DNA from: Bacillota bacterium
Lineage (GTDB): Bacteria; Bacillota; Clostridia; Acetivibrionales; DTU013
Assembly (NCBI GenBank): GCA_023426125.1
Contig: JAFABI010000073.1
Span: 192,560-256,559 of the forward strand
Direction of reading: 5' to 3'
DNA: 64,000 nucleotides
Shown here piece after piece: positions 9,801 to 17,673 of the stretch. Below the pieces are notes generated by a model, which was given only the letters and a program-made list of their open reading frames with translations, had not been told where the DNA came from and did no database searches. Numbering within the stretch: the first letter of the stretch is position 1; each line of letters begins with the position of its first letter. Both the position numbers and the translations under genes were made by a program.

Positions 9801-10760
9801 GAGCGCCTTGATCCGGTATTCACGGGGAGGATAACGATAGGTGGTGTTGCCCTCCAATTCGCCGTTTACATAGATAAAATCCGCGTCGGTAACGGTGCCG
9901 AAATAAAGGGTCGCGGGCTTTCCTGCCAAAGTCTCCGGCACGTCAATGGTCTTGCGCATCCATATAGCGCCGGGCAGCTGCAAATCGCCCTCAAAGGGTG
10001 CAGCCAGATTCCGCTCATCCCAGTATGAGTCGTCAAAGCCGGCGGCAAACCATCGCTCCTTCAGCCCGTGGTCAAGCGTGTCAAGCGCATTGCCGAAAGC
10101 CTCAATACGTGCGTCGTCCTCAGTCCGGACACGGGCAACGAAGGCGTCATCCTCACATTCGCGCAGCTCCTCCAACGCTTCGGGGAAATCCACCAGCAGA
10201 TCACGGCCCATCCACGCATGGATGGGTGTTCCGCCCACGGCCGAGGCGAGCAGGCCAATGGGTACGCCGTACCTGGCATACAGCGCTTTGGCAAAAAAGT
10301 ATCCGACAGCGGTGAAATTCTCCACCGTCTCCGGTGACACAGGAACCCATTGACCTGTGGAATAATCCTTGCGCGGGCCGTGGAAATCATATTCCTGCGG
10401 TACCTTGAATTGCCGGATGCAGGGATTGTTCGCCTTCATGTCCTCAGGGTATTTGCCGCGGACGCGCTGCATCATCAGCTCCATGTTGGACTGCCCGGAG
10501 CACAGCCACACGTCGCCAACCAATACATCTCTGATCACCACTCGTTCCGTACCGGCGGTGATGGTCAATTCGTGCGGACCGCCGGACTGCAGCCTACCGA
10601 GTGTCACCTCCCACGCGCCTGTATCCTCCGTCCGCGTTGTGTAACTCTGTCCCAAAAAGGATATATCGATGTTCTGTCCCGCATCTGCATGTCCCCAGAG
10701 CTTGACATCCTTTTCCCGCTGGAGCACCATGCCATCTGAGATTAGAAATGGCAGCTTCAT
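6843..10760 (-). CDS. Sialate O-acetylesterase-like / glycoside hydrolase family 3 fusion
   Basis: One uninterrupted frame of 1305 aa. Residues 1-600 form a sialate-O-acetylesterase-type SGNH carbohydrate esterase: the N-terminal FLISDGMVLQR, the catalytic serine block CSGQSNME (Ser91), a jelly-roll insertion, and the DLHP block. Residues 612-1305 form a complete GH3 enzyme resembling beta-xylosidase/glucosidase, with SPNINIFRDPRWGRG, the nucleophile block VVSDCWAI and a C-terminal fibronectin-type module. The esterase would normally end near LPASPFEI; here only about 9 charged residues separate it from MSRYDIKKEA at 8927. No signal peptide, so cytoplasmic. ATG 10760 (GGAGAGG upstream) is chosen over 10925, because the extension runs through an intercistronic hairpin. 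An independent GH3 start at 8927, with GGGAAGAAG before it, is possible. Confidence 0.88.
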   Translation of the reverse strand: MKLPFLISDGMVLQREKDVKLWGHADAGQNIDISFLGQSYTTRTEDTGAWEVTLGRLQSGGPHELTITAGTERVVIRDVLVGDVWLCSGQSNMELMMQRVRGKYPEDMKANNPCIRQFKVPQEYDFHGPRKDYSTGQWVPVSPETVENFTAVGYFFAKALYARYGVPIGLLASAVGGTPIHAWMGRDLLVDFPEALEELRECEDDAFVARVRTEDDARIEAFGNALDTLDHGLKERWFAAGFDDSYWDERNLAAPFEGDLQLPGAIWMRKTIDVPETLAGKPATLYFGTVTDADFIYVNGELEGNTTYRYPPREYRIKALPKGRCVVALRLLSFYGCGGVVENKLHAISCGEQTLSLEGNWRYRRGAAISPLLPGRQFHYTPTGLYNGMITPLTNLAVKGVLWYQGETDSGRPERYGEKFEILVNGWRRHWGGIPFLYVQLPNYKYAEGQFWPLLREQQRRSLKIPNTAMVVTIDVGEYNDLHPLDKEAVGQRLALAAIQCAYGEDIVCSGPLIREARAEGNTLVLFFDHARGGLFSPNNPLTGFEISGKDGEFVPAAAVISADTVRLTCPAIKRPHAARFGWENAPEQARLYNKEGLPASPFEIKEREEEMSRYDIKKEAADLVARMTLEEKVSQMLHGASAVKRLNIPSYNWWNEALHGVARAGTATMFPQAIALAATFDPVFLREVAGVISTEGRAKFNAAQEEGDHDIYKGLTFWSPNINIFRDPRWGRGHETYGEDPFLTARLGVAFIKGLQGEDRDSLKVAACAKHFAVHSGPESERHEFNAIVDRYDLWNTYLAAFEAAVREGGVEAVMGAYNRTLGEPCCGSRLLLKEILRGKWGFDGHVVSDCWAIKDFHENHRVTGTPVESVALAISNGCDINCGNLFGYCLQAIREGLLTEEQIDTAVTRLFVSRMRLGLLGAPENEKYAAIPYEAVDSEAHRRLNLEAARRSLVLLKNDGALPLKGIKTIGVIGPNADSRRALQGNYEGTASQHITVLDGIRAVAGAEDVRVFYALGCHLYKNSISNLGLGDDRLAEAAAVAKHSDAIVLVLGLDADIEGEEGDASNEFSGGDKLGLELPGRQQALVETVLKAANSKPVIVVLVCGSALTLGAADAKVNGILQAFYPGAQGGLAIAEALFGKFSPSGKLPVTFYRATTDLPDFRDYSMENRTYRYFKGEALYPFGFGIGYGKFVIQDLEADCDSVSATVSNIGGIAARETVQLYARAEGEKERWSLAAVKPVYLEQGESAKVTLAISASAFHRYDSNGDVREAAGKRTLYLGFTQPDARSVKLYGQAPLKAEI

Positions 10761-10902
10761 TATCAACCATGCCTCTCCGGGCACAAAGCCCAATGAAAAC
10801 TCTCCCGGTTGTTCCCACACCTGCGGCGGAGAAACAACCGGACGTTCAAGCTTTCCTTCGGTAATTCTCGCCCCAGGCGGCGCCTTTGGCAAGCAAGTCA
10901 TG

Positions 10903-10941
10903 AAAAGGAGCTCCGCAGTTCTCACCGCAAGAGCCCCTTTT
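10903..10941 (-). promoter_or_regulatory. Intercistronic stem-loop between lplA-like gene and esterase-GH3 gene
   Basis: An 11-bp stem with one G-U pair: AAAAGGAGCTC at 10903-10913 and GAGCCCCTTTT at 10931-10941, with a 17-base loop. Read on the minus strand it ends in CTTTTC without a long U-run. Such hairpins after solute-binding-protein genes commonly stabilise the upstream message or partly attenuate the downstream gene. Confidence 0.6.
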
Positions 10942-10981
10942 CAATTGTTGCAGACAACTGGCCCGTCAGGGGCTGCTTTTG

Positions 10982-12598
10982 TTACGGATCCACATATTTC
11001 GCGGCACGCTCCGCGATGATTTCATCGGCTCCGGAAGCGCGCCAATCGGCGATAAACGCGTCCCATACCTTGTCGAACTGACCGGCAGCTGCCCTTACTG
11101 CATTACAGGTACCCTCCTCACTCTTCAGACGCAGATCTTCTGTGTAGGGACCGGCTGCCGAAAGGGTAACAGGGAGAACAATTCCCGCAGCCGCATCGTT
11201 CAAAGAGGTGTTTATGGCATCAATGATATACTTCGGATCACAGGTATACCCGTTGGCCAGGGCCAGGGTGGTTTTCTCCTGATCGCCCAGCCAGATGCCG
11301 TTCATGGAGATGGTGTAATCGATGTTGATCGGAGAGTTTTGAATCGTCGGACCTGTGGCGGGAATCGTCGCCGGCACGCCATTAACAAGCTTGTGGTTCT
11401 TGCCCTCTTCGCCGAACTGGAGGAACTGATATATCTCGGGCTTCGCCAGCCAGTTAATATAGCGGACAGCGGCTTCGGGTACCGCACTGGAGCCGGGAAC
11501 GAATACAAACAGCCCGGCGGCGTTATACTTCATCTTATACTTTTTGCCGGCGCTATTCTCAAAGGGATCAATGACAACATAATCACCATCGGGCACATTT
11601 TTCTTCAGTTCATCCAGATAGCTGGGAGAGTTACGGTATGCCTGGTCCCAATTGTGGGTGAACGCGCCGACACGTCCTGCCTTGATCAGGTTCTCGGAAA
11701 CCACGTCATCCTTGTACAGATAAAACTCGGGATCAATCAAGCCTTCGAGATACAGCTGGTTCAGGTAACGATAACCCTCTTTGGCGCCGTCCAGCAGGTA
11801 GTAACGGTCGATAACTGTGTTGATCCAGCGATCCTTCGGTGTGATGTCGGGATTGATGAAGGAGTCCGCCAGGATACCTCCGCGCCAGCGCACGTCACTG
11901 GTTAGTGAGAAAGGAATTACATCCACACCTAAGGTCTTTGCATTTTTCTTGAAGGCAATCAGCGCCTGATGGAACTCCTCGCGGGTGGCAGGCAGGGGCA
12001 ATCCAAGCTTATCCAGCCAATCCTTGCGGATAAAGGTGTTGGCACCGGCAACGTTCATACGGCGGGCTGGGATGGAGTGGATTTCCCCTGTCTCCATGAC
12101 CTTATTACGCTCAAGCAGCCGGCGTCCGAGAAGCGATGTGTCATCTCCCAGCAGAGTGTCCACATCTTTTAGTTTGTCCAGATAAGGGTTCAGTACGGTC
12201 AGGCCACCCTGATCACGGTAGAGGCTAATGAGATCGGGGCTGTAGGTGTAGCAGACATCCGGCGCGGTTCCGCTGGCCATCAGGTTGTTCAACTGAGGCT
12301 GCTCGTCCCAGCGGGAGACTGCGACATATTCCACCTCGATGTTTTCGTCTTCCAGAACTTTTGCTTTCATCCAGTCCGTCCAGTAGTTATTGGTGGGGTC
12401 GGTTTTACCGCCATCCGTACCGCGGTCAAAGATTTCGACCCTGATTTTAGCGAGTTCCGGCTTGGTCTCAGCGGCTGTCGTAATTTCAGTGCTGGTGCCT
12501 GCTCCAGTTGTTGCGGTTGTCGGAGTGGTCTGGCTGCCGCAGGCCGCAAGCGTCAGCAGCATAAGGCAAGCCAGTAGCAGAGTCAGTGCTCTTTTCAT
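10982..12598 (-). CDS. Extracellular solute-binding lipoprotein, LplA-like (aldouronate importer)
   Basis: 538 aa. It binds oligosaccharide outside the cell for the adjacent permeases. The N-terminal KRALTLLLACLMLLTLAACGS is a lipoprotein signal peptide with lipobox LAAC. A Thr/Ser-rich linker follows, then a family 1 binding-protein fold (RGTDGGKTDPTNNYW, MASGTAPDV). The start ATG 12598 follows AAGGAGG; the 20-residue upstream extension would spoil the signal peptide. Its gene follows two permeases, the order known for LplA/LplB/YtcP systems in Paenibacillus that take up methylglucuronoxylo-oligosaccharides. The substrate is inferred from the linked GH67 gene. Confidence 0.88.
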   Translation of the reverse strand: MKRALTLLLACLMLLTLAACGSQTTPTTATTGAGTSTEITTAAETKPELAKIRVEIFDRGTDGGKTDPTNNYWTDWMKAKVLEDENIEVEYVAVSRWDEQPQLNNLMASGTAPDVCYTYSPDLISLYRDQGGLTVLNPYLDKLKDVDTLLGDDTSLLGRRLLERNKVMETGEIHSIPARRMNVAGANTFIRKDWLDKLGLPLPATREEFHQALIAFKKNAKTLGVDVIPFSLTSDVRWRGGILADSFINPDITPKDRWINTVIDRYYLLDGAKEGYRYLNQLYLEGLIDPEFYLYKDDVVSENLIKAGRVGAFTHNWDQAYRNSPSYLDELKKNVPDGDYVVIDPFENSAGKKYKMKYNAAGLFVFVPGSSAVPEAAVRYINWLAKPEIYQFLQFGEEGKNHKLVNGVPATIPATGPTIQNSPINIDYTISMNGIWLGDQEKTTLALANGYTCDPKYIIDAINTSLNDAAAGIVLPVTLSAAGPYTEDLRLKSEEGTCNAVRAAAGQFDKVWDAFIADWRASGADEIIAERAAKYVDP

Positions 12599-12659
12599 GA
12601 TAATGAACCTCCTTGATTTATAATTAGGCGTATGATACGCCCCTAGGGTACAAAACAAA

Positions 12660-13571
12660 TCAACCCTTCACGGCGCCAATCGTCACGCCGCTGATGAAGT
12701 ATCGCTGAAGCCATGGGTAGACTACCAGGATGGGAATGGTAGCAAACATCACTGAGGCTGCTTTCAGCCCCTCACCGGCCGCTGGAGCTGTGAAGGCCTC
12801 CTGCGTGGCCACTTCGATGGAAGAACGGTTGTTGATGATCTGCCATAGCTTGAGCTGTATAGGATAATACTTTGAATTGGTAACATACATCAGTGCGTCG
12901 GAAAACCCATTCCAGCGTCCCACTGCGTAAAACAGCGCCAGTGTCGCCAGTACGGGAGTAGACAGCGGCAGATAGATCCTCATCAAAATGGTAAACGGCC
13001 CCGCCCCGTCCATTTCGGCAGATTCCCGCAGACTATCCGGAATCCCCCAGAAGAAACTGCGCAGAATAATCATGTTGAACACGCTCAGACAGCCCGGGAG
13101 CACAAGCACCAGAGGATTGTCCAGCAGGTTCAGCTGCTTCATGAGAAGATAGTTTGGAATGGTACCTGCGCTGAAATACATGGTCAGGATGATGGCAATG
13201 TTGAAAATGCTTTTGCCTTTCAAGTTATCATAGGTTAGAGGATAGGCGCAAAGTGCCGTCATGAACATGGAGAAAATCGTGCAGATGACGGTCAGTATGG
13301 CCGTGAATACAAGGGAACGGGAAAAGGCGGCGTCTACCAGCACATATGCATAGGAATCCAGCGTAAACTCCACGGGGAGGAAGGCAACCCTATTGTTAAC
13401 AAGGGCGTTGGGCGAACTGAGGGAACGGGCTGTAATATTGATAAACGGCATCAGGTAAATCAGGATCAGGAAGCAGCAAATCAACACAACAATCCAGTCG
13501 CCTGCCCTGTGGGGACCGTAACGGGGCCTTTCGGCTTTTACACTATGAACTACTTCGAAAGCATTGCTCAT
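12660..13571 (-). CDS. Carbohydrate ABC transporter permease, YtcP/LplC-like
   Basis: 303 aa with six predicted membrane segments. The inner-membrane EAA loop is visible as ESAEMDGAGPFTILMRIYLP near residue 190, the contact point for a shared sugar-transporter ATPase. No ATPase gene is present here, as is usual for this transporter family (MsmX-like ATPases are encoded elsewhere). AAAGGAGG stands directly after the stop of the upstream permease and 8 bases before ATG. Confidence 0.9.
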   Translation of the reverse strand: MSNAFEVVHSVKAERPRYGPHRAGDWIVVLICCFLILIYLMPFINITARSLSSPNALVNNRVAFLPVEFTLDSYAYVLVDAAFSRSLVFTAILTVICTIFSMFMTALCAYPLTYDNLKGKSIFNIAIILTMYFSAGTIPNYLLMKQLNLLDNPLVLVLPGCLSVFNMIILRSFFWGIPDSLRESAEMDGAGPFTILMRIYLPLSTPVLATLALFYAVGRWNGFSDALMYVTNSKYYPIQLKLWQIINNRSSIEVATQEAFTAPAAGEGLKAASVMFATIPILVVYPWLQRYFISGVTIGAVKG

Positions 13572-13585
13572 GAATGTTTCCTCCT

Positions 13586-14527
13586 TTACCAGATACCGCG
13601 TTCGCCGAATTTTTTTGCAAGCGTATTGGCCGTCAGCAGGAATATCACGCAGACTACCGACTGGAACAATCCGACCGCGGTGGTGAGAGAGAATTGCGAT
13701 CCCCTGATACCTACACGGTAGACATAAGTGCTGATAACATCCCCCACACCCATAACCGCAGTGTTTTGCATGGCGTAGGGCCGGTCAAATTCGATGCCCA
13801 GGATGCGTCCCAGGTTCATGATTAGCAGGACGACAATGGTGGGACGGATGCCCGGCAGGGTAATGTGCCATATTTTGCGGAATCGTCCGGCGCCATCCAT
13901 ATTTGCAGCTTCATATAGCTCCATGTTAATACCTGTAATAGCCGCCATATAGATAATAGTATTCCACCCCATTTCTTTCCAGAGTCCAAGCACCACATAG
14001 GTCCCCACCCAAAGACTGGCCTCTCCTAAGAATTGGACAGGACCCACACCGAGCTTACCAAGGAATATGTTGACAACACCCGATTGGGGTGCCAGAAGCT
14101 GGAACACAATACCGCTGATGATGATCCAGGACAGGAAATGCGGAAGATAAACGACGGTCTGTGTCACGCGCTTGAAACGCTTGAACACCAGTTCATTCAA
14201 CAGGATCGCCAGCACGATGGGCATGGGGAAGCCTACAATCAAATCCAGGACGTTGAGGACAAGTGTGTTTCGCAGGGCGTCCCAGAAGTCCACCGAGGCA
14301 AAGGCCCGCTCAAACCACTTGAATCCTACCCACTCGGATTGCCATACGCCCTTGAACATGTTATAATCCTTAAAGGCCATAACGATATTGGTCATGGGGG
14401 CATAGCGAAAGATAACGAAGAACGCCATCGGGAGAAGCATCATGAGATAAAGCGACCACATGCGGCTGAGATACCTCAGCGGCTTTGAAACAGGTTGCGG
14501 AGCCTGTGTCTCAAACTTAATGCCCAA
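13586..14527 (-). CDS. Carbohydrate ABC transporter permease, LplB-like
   Basis: 313 aa from TTG 14527. It has six membrane segments, a FRYAPMTNIVMAFKDYN N-terminal block, and the EAA loop YEAANMDGAGRFRKIWHITLPG. It pairs with the permease that follows it 14 bases later. Start choice: AAGGAGGGG lies 5 bases before TTG 14527, whereas GTG 14533 in frame would overlap the ribosome binding site. Confidence 0.9.
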   Translation of the reverse strand: MGIKFETQAPQPVSKPLRYLSRMWSLYLMMLLPMAFFVIFRYAPMTNIVMAFKDYNMFKGVWQSEWVGFKWFERAFASVDFWDALRNTLVLNVLDLIVGFPMPIVLAILLNELVFKRFKRVTQTVVYLPHFLSWIIISGIVFQLLAPQSGVVNIFLGKLGVGPVQFLGEASLWVGTYVVLGLWKEMGWNTIIYMAAITGINMELYEAANMDGAGRFRKIWHITLPGIRPTIVVLLIMNLGRILGIEFDRPYAMQNTAVMGVGDVISTYVYRVGIRGSQFSLTTAVGLFQSVVCVIFLLTANTLAKKFGERGIW

Positions 14528-14641
14528 AGTCACCCCTCCTTTTTATTTTAAAAGACCTTTGGTACTGCAGCAAAATTTTTTATTTTATCCTTGAAGAAAT
14601 AGCATAAATGCCGATGAATCAATGTTTTTTTCACTGTAGCA

Positions 14642-16471
14642 TCAGTCGTAAATAAGCCGATCTTTTTCGTCCGGAATTTCCGTCATCCGGTGAAAATAGG
14701 TGTTGACCACATCCCTCCACTCCCTGGCGTTTTCCAGTTGACGGGCCAGACGGTCACGGACAGACTTGAAAACAGCCTTCGGCAGATGCCGTTCCAGCGA
14801 TTGCCACTGCCGGATAAAATCTTCAACGTCCCGGACTCCCTCGAAGTGTGTATCATAGTAATGCTGCAGCAGCGTCTTCCCGTTTTTGAGTCTATCGGAA
14901 TAGGACAGTCGATGGAAATACAAAAGCAATTCCTGCGGACAGGTGTCCACATCGTCAAACCGGGCGGTCAAGCCAGGGTGATACTGCTTGCTAAAGCCCG
15001 TGCCGCGGCTTGTTCGGTCAACGCCGATGGCGGAGTGGCTGGCGCGGTGATAGGTCCCCCACCTCATGAATTCATACCCCTCAGGGCTGGGGCCATAGTG
15101 ATGATGGATATTTACCATCCAGCAAAGCCCCAGGGGGGTCGTATATTTTTCATACGCATCCCTTGAGCGGAGCAGAATGGATGAGACCTTTCCCACCACC
15201 TCCGGCTCGCTTCCAAAGGTCAGCCGCACCCACTCTCCGGCGATTTCTTCGGCCGTAAGTGCCGGATCCCACGCCAAACGCCCGAAGGCGTAAAGGTTGG
15301 CCTGTGCCAGCGTATGCCCCGTCCAGTTATCGTTGTCGCCAACGTTGGCAACGGCGGCAATGGTATCAATCCTTTCACCCATCAAATCACGCAGCACCGT
15401 CGTCTCATCCACCGGAAAAGAGAGTACCTCCTCCCACTGGGAGGCCAGATTACACACGTCAATCTGCTGACCGGTGTATTCCTGCGTAATCTGGAGCTCC
15501 AGCGCTTGTCGGGTGTGTTTCATCGCCCCCAGCAGCGGTGAGTTGGGCTCGCGGATCTGGAAATCGCTGGGGCCGTTTTTTATTTGTAATATTACGTTGG
15601 AGTCAAACAAACCGTCCAGAGGCTTGAATAAATCATAAGCCGCCCCGGGCCTGTCAATGGTCTTGTCGCGCCAGTCCTGCCGGCAGTTATAGATGAAGCA
15701 GCGCCAGTAGACAACGCCGCCGTAAGGCGCGACCACCCTGGCCAACAGGTTGGCGCCGTCCGTCTGGGTTCGTCCCAGGGTAGCCGGACCGCCCGAAAAC
15801 TCAGAGTCGGCTTTCACAAGAAAGCCGGAAAAATCAGGAATAAGGCGATATATCTCGTCGGCGCGCTCTTTCCACCAGCTTTTTACGCTCTCCTCCAGCG
15901 GATCGGAGGTCTTTAAACCACCCACCATCACAGGGCTTTCAAAATGGACGGCGATGGAGAGCTTCACGCCCCATGGACGAAAAATATCTGCCAGCTTCTT
16001 CACCTCCGGCAGCAAATCTGTCAGTAATCTTGCGCTCTCGGCGGTGACATTGACATTGTTGACGGCCACCGCATTGATGCCGATGCTTGCCAGCAGCCGC
16101 GCATAGTCCTTGATGCGTACAGGATCGTAATCCAGCTTGCCATCGCGAAAAAAAATGGATCTTCCGGCATAGCCGCGCTCGATATGTCCGTCGATGTCGT
16201 CCCAGTGATTGAGCATTCGGCGAGGCACTCTTGGAGCGCTCTCGTGGTTGATATTCTGACCTGTTGCGAGCCTGCGGTGCAGGGCGAAGGCGCCATAAAG
16301 CACACCGCTGTCATCTGCGCCGGTAATGCTTATCTTTTCATCGTCGGAGCGGATACGATATCCCTCGGCAGGCAGCGCGGGGTCGACGGCAAAGATTACG
16401 CCCGCCTCAGGGACCGGAGTCTGCAGCCATGCGAAATATTCCCGATACGTATCCTTAATAATCGCCGCCAT
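14642..16471 (-). CDS. aguA: Alpha-glucuronidase, glycoside hydrolase family 67
   Basis: 609 aa. GH67 enzymes remove 4-O-methylglucuronic acid from the non-reducing-end xylose of aldouronates. Family blocks are clear: RMLNHWDDIDGHIERGYAGRS near residue 85, FLVKADSEFSGGP (catalytic Glu region), WEEVLSFPVD, and NIHHHYGPSPEGYEFMRWGTYHR. No signal peptide, so it acts in the cytoplasm on imported oligosaccharides. The N-terminal domain is shorter than usual: only about 85 residues precede the barrel, and the whole protein is some 70 residues shorter than well-known members. It is the first gene of the leftward xylan operon, divergent from an AraC regulator. Confidence 0.93.
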   Translation of the reverse strand: MAAIIKDTYREYFAWLQTPVPEAGVIFAVDPALPAEGYRIRSDDEKISITGADDSGVLYGAFALHRRLATGQNINHESAPRVPRRMLNHWDDIDGHIERGYAGRSIFFRDGKLDYDPVRIKDYARLLASIGINAVAVNNVNVTAESARLLTDLLPEVKKLADIFRPWGVKLSIAVHFESPVMVGGLKTSDPLEESVKSWWKERADEIYRLIPDFSGFLVKADSEFSGGPATLGRTQTDGANLLARVVAPYGGVVYWRCFIYNCRQDWRDKTIDRPGAAYDLFKPLDGLFDSNVILQIKNGPSDFQIREPNSPLLGAMKHTRQALELQITQEYTGQQIDVCNLASQWEEVLSFPVDETTVLRDLMGERIDTIAAVANVGDNDNWTGHTLAQANLYAFGRLAWDPALTAEEIAGEWVRLTFGSEPEVVGKVSSILLRSRDAYEKYTTPLGLCWMVNIHHHYGPSPEGYEFMRWGTYHRASHSAIGVDRTSRGTGFSKQYHPGLTARFDDVDTCPQELLLYFHRLSYSDRLKNGKTLLQHYYDTHFEGVRDVEDFIRQWQSLERHLPKAVFKSVRDRLARQLENAREWRDVVNTYFHRMTEIPDEKDRLIYD

Positions 16472-16750
16472 TATAATGTTCCTCTCCTATACAAAATGCA
16501 CAAAAAATATATCTTACAAAGCAAGTCTTCTATTAAATGTTACCAATTTGCAAACCGACTTTCAATTGACAAAACCAACAATTTTTGTAATTATCATGGG
16601 TGCGGCTTTCCTTATTTCAACAGGCCCGGGGTGAGACTTCTGCCGCTTCCAAGCTGCCATGCTCGCCGGGTGGGAGTGCAGGCAGCGGGATAAACGCCGC
16701 TGCGTTGTGCTCGATTGCTTTTCCCTGAACCGTTGCTTTTCTTTAACCGC

Positions 16751-16798
16751 TTGACATGCATGCATTTTATGATATATATTGAAAGTCAGGCATGCATT
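16751..16798 (+). promoter_or_regulatory. AraC-gene promoter with direct-repeat candidate operators
   Basis: TTGACA at 16751-16756 with TATATT at 16775-16780 precedes the regulator gene. CATGCATT occurs twice in the same orientation, at 16759-16766 and 16791-16798, 32 bases apart (about three helical turns), one copy inside the spacer and one downstream of the -10. This spacing suits a dimeric AraC-type protein and suggests autoregulation; that is inference. The rest of 16472-16823 includes a GC-rich stretch with no gene; TTGACA at 16566 is another possible rightward -35. Confidence 0.55.
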
Positions 16799-16823
16799 GA
16801 CAAATAAAGCTCAAGGGTGACTT

Positions 16824-17645
16824 ATGATGAACGAACATGACTTCAACAGCATCGTTGTGGATATTGATTACTACAACCATAGGATCTGCACCCCCTCCTG
16901 GGAGATCATCGCACGTGTGACGGATTTTGTGGACGTAACCTATGTCGTGTCGGGTGAGGCGGAATACACCGTGGACGATGTGTGCCACACCGTGCGTGCC
17001 GGCGATCTTATCTGCGTACAGAAGGGCCATCGGGAGTCAGCCGTCGCCAATCCCGACAATCCCATGGAATGCTATTGTGTCAATGGTAATATCTTCAACC
17101 TCTCCGGCAAAGAGATTGTTATCCCCTTACCGCTGGTGTCACCGATCGGGATCCGGCAGGATATAATCTCCCTTCATCAGGAATTGAATGCGGCATGGCT
17201 CTTGCACGACCCCGGCTATAAGACAAAGGCAAGAGCCATTTATATGCTGATATTGCAGCGGTACTATCTCGTGGTTTGGCATCGTGACTATCAGAGTAAT
17301 TATGACAGACGCATCAAAAAAGTATTGCAGCATGTAATCGACCATTATAACGATCCGCTCTCCGTTGAGGAGATGGCAAAGATGGCAAAGCTCAGCCCGC
17401 TTTATTTTGGAAGTTTCTTTAAGCAGGAAACCGGACAAACCTTCCGGCAGTATCTCACGTCAATAAGGCTTAACCAGGCGGAAAATATGCTGAACAGCGG
17501 CGTATATAACGTCAGCGAGGTCGCCGCCGAATGTGGGTTTTCTGACGTCTTTTATTTTAGCAAGGTATTTAAAGAGCGCCGTGGTCTTGCGCCGTCGGAG
17601 ATTCTCAAGTCGAAAAAGAACGAGGCGCAGCCGCGTTCGGATTGA
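16824..17645 (+). CDS. AraC-family transcriptional regulator of the xylan locus
   Basis: 273 aa. The N-terminal cupin-like sensor (about 1-150; YVVSGEAEYTVDD, VRAGDLICVQKGHRE) is followed by two AraC helix-turn-helix motifs (about 175-265; LSVEEMAKMAKLSPLYFGSFFK and YNVSEVAAECGFSDVFYFSKVFK). It diverges from the GH67 gene, so the likely target is the aldouronate operon, activated by an imported sugar. The start is the first of two tandem ATG codons (16824/16827) behind AAGGGTGA. Confidence 0.88.
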   Translation: MMNEHDFNSIVVDIDYYNHRICTPSWEIIARVTDFVDVTYVVSGEAEYTVDDVCHTVRAGDLICVQKGHRESAVANPDNPMECYCVNGNIFNLSGKEIVIPLPLVSPIGIRQDIISLHQELNAAWLLHDPGYKTKARAIYMLILQRYYLVVWHRDYQSNYDRRIKKVLQHVIDHYNDPLSVEEMAKMAKLSPLYFGSFFKQETGQTFRQYLTSIRLNQAENMLNSGVYNVSEVAAECGFSDVFYFSKVFKERRGLAPSEILKSKKNEAQPRSD

Positions 17646-17673
17646 GTATTTTGGAGGATGCAATTTCATCCAG

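Noticed and set aside
10979..11905. 308-residue plus-strand open frame
   Set aside because: Antisense shadow of the solute-binding-protein gene, without motifs or a convincing start site.
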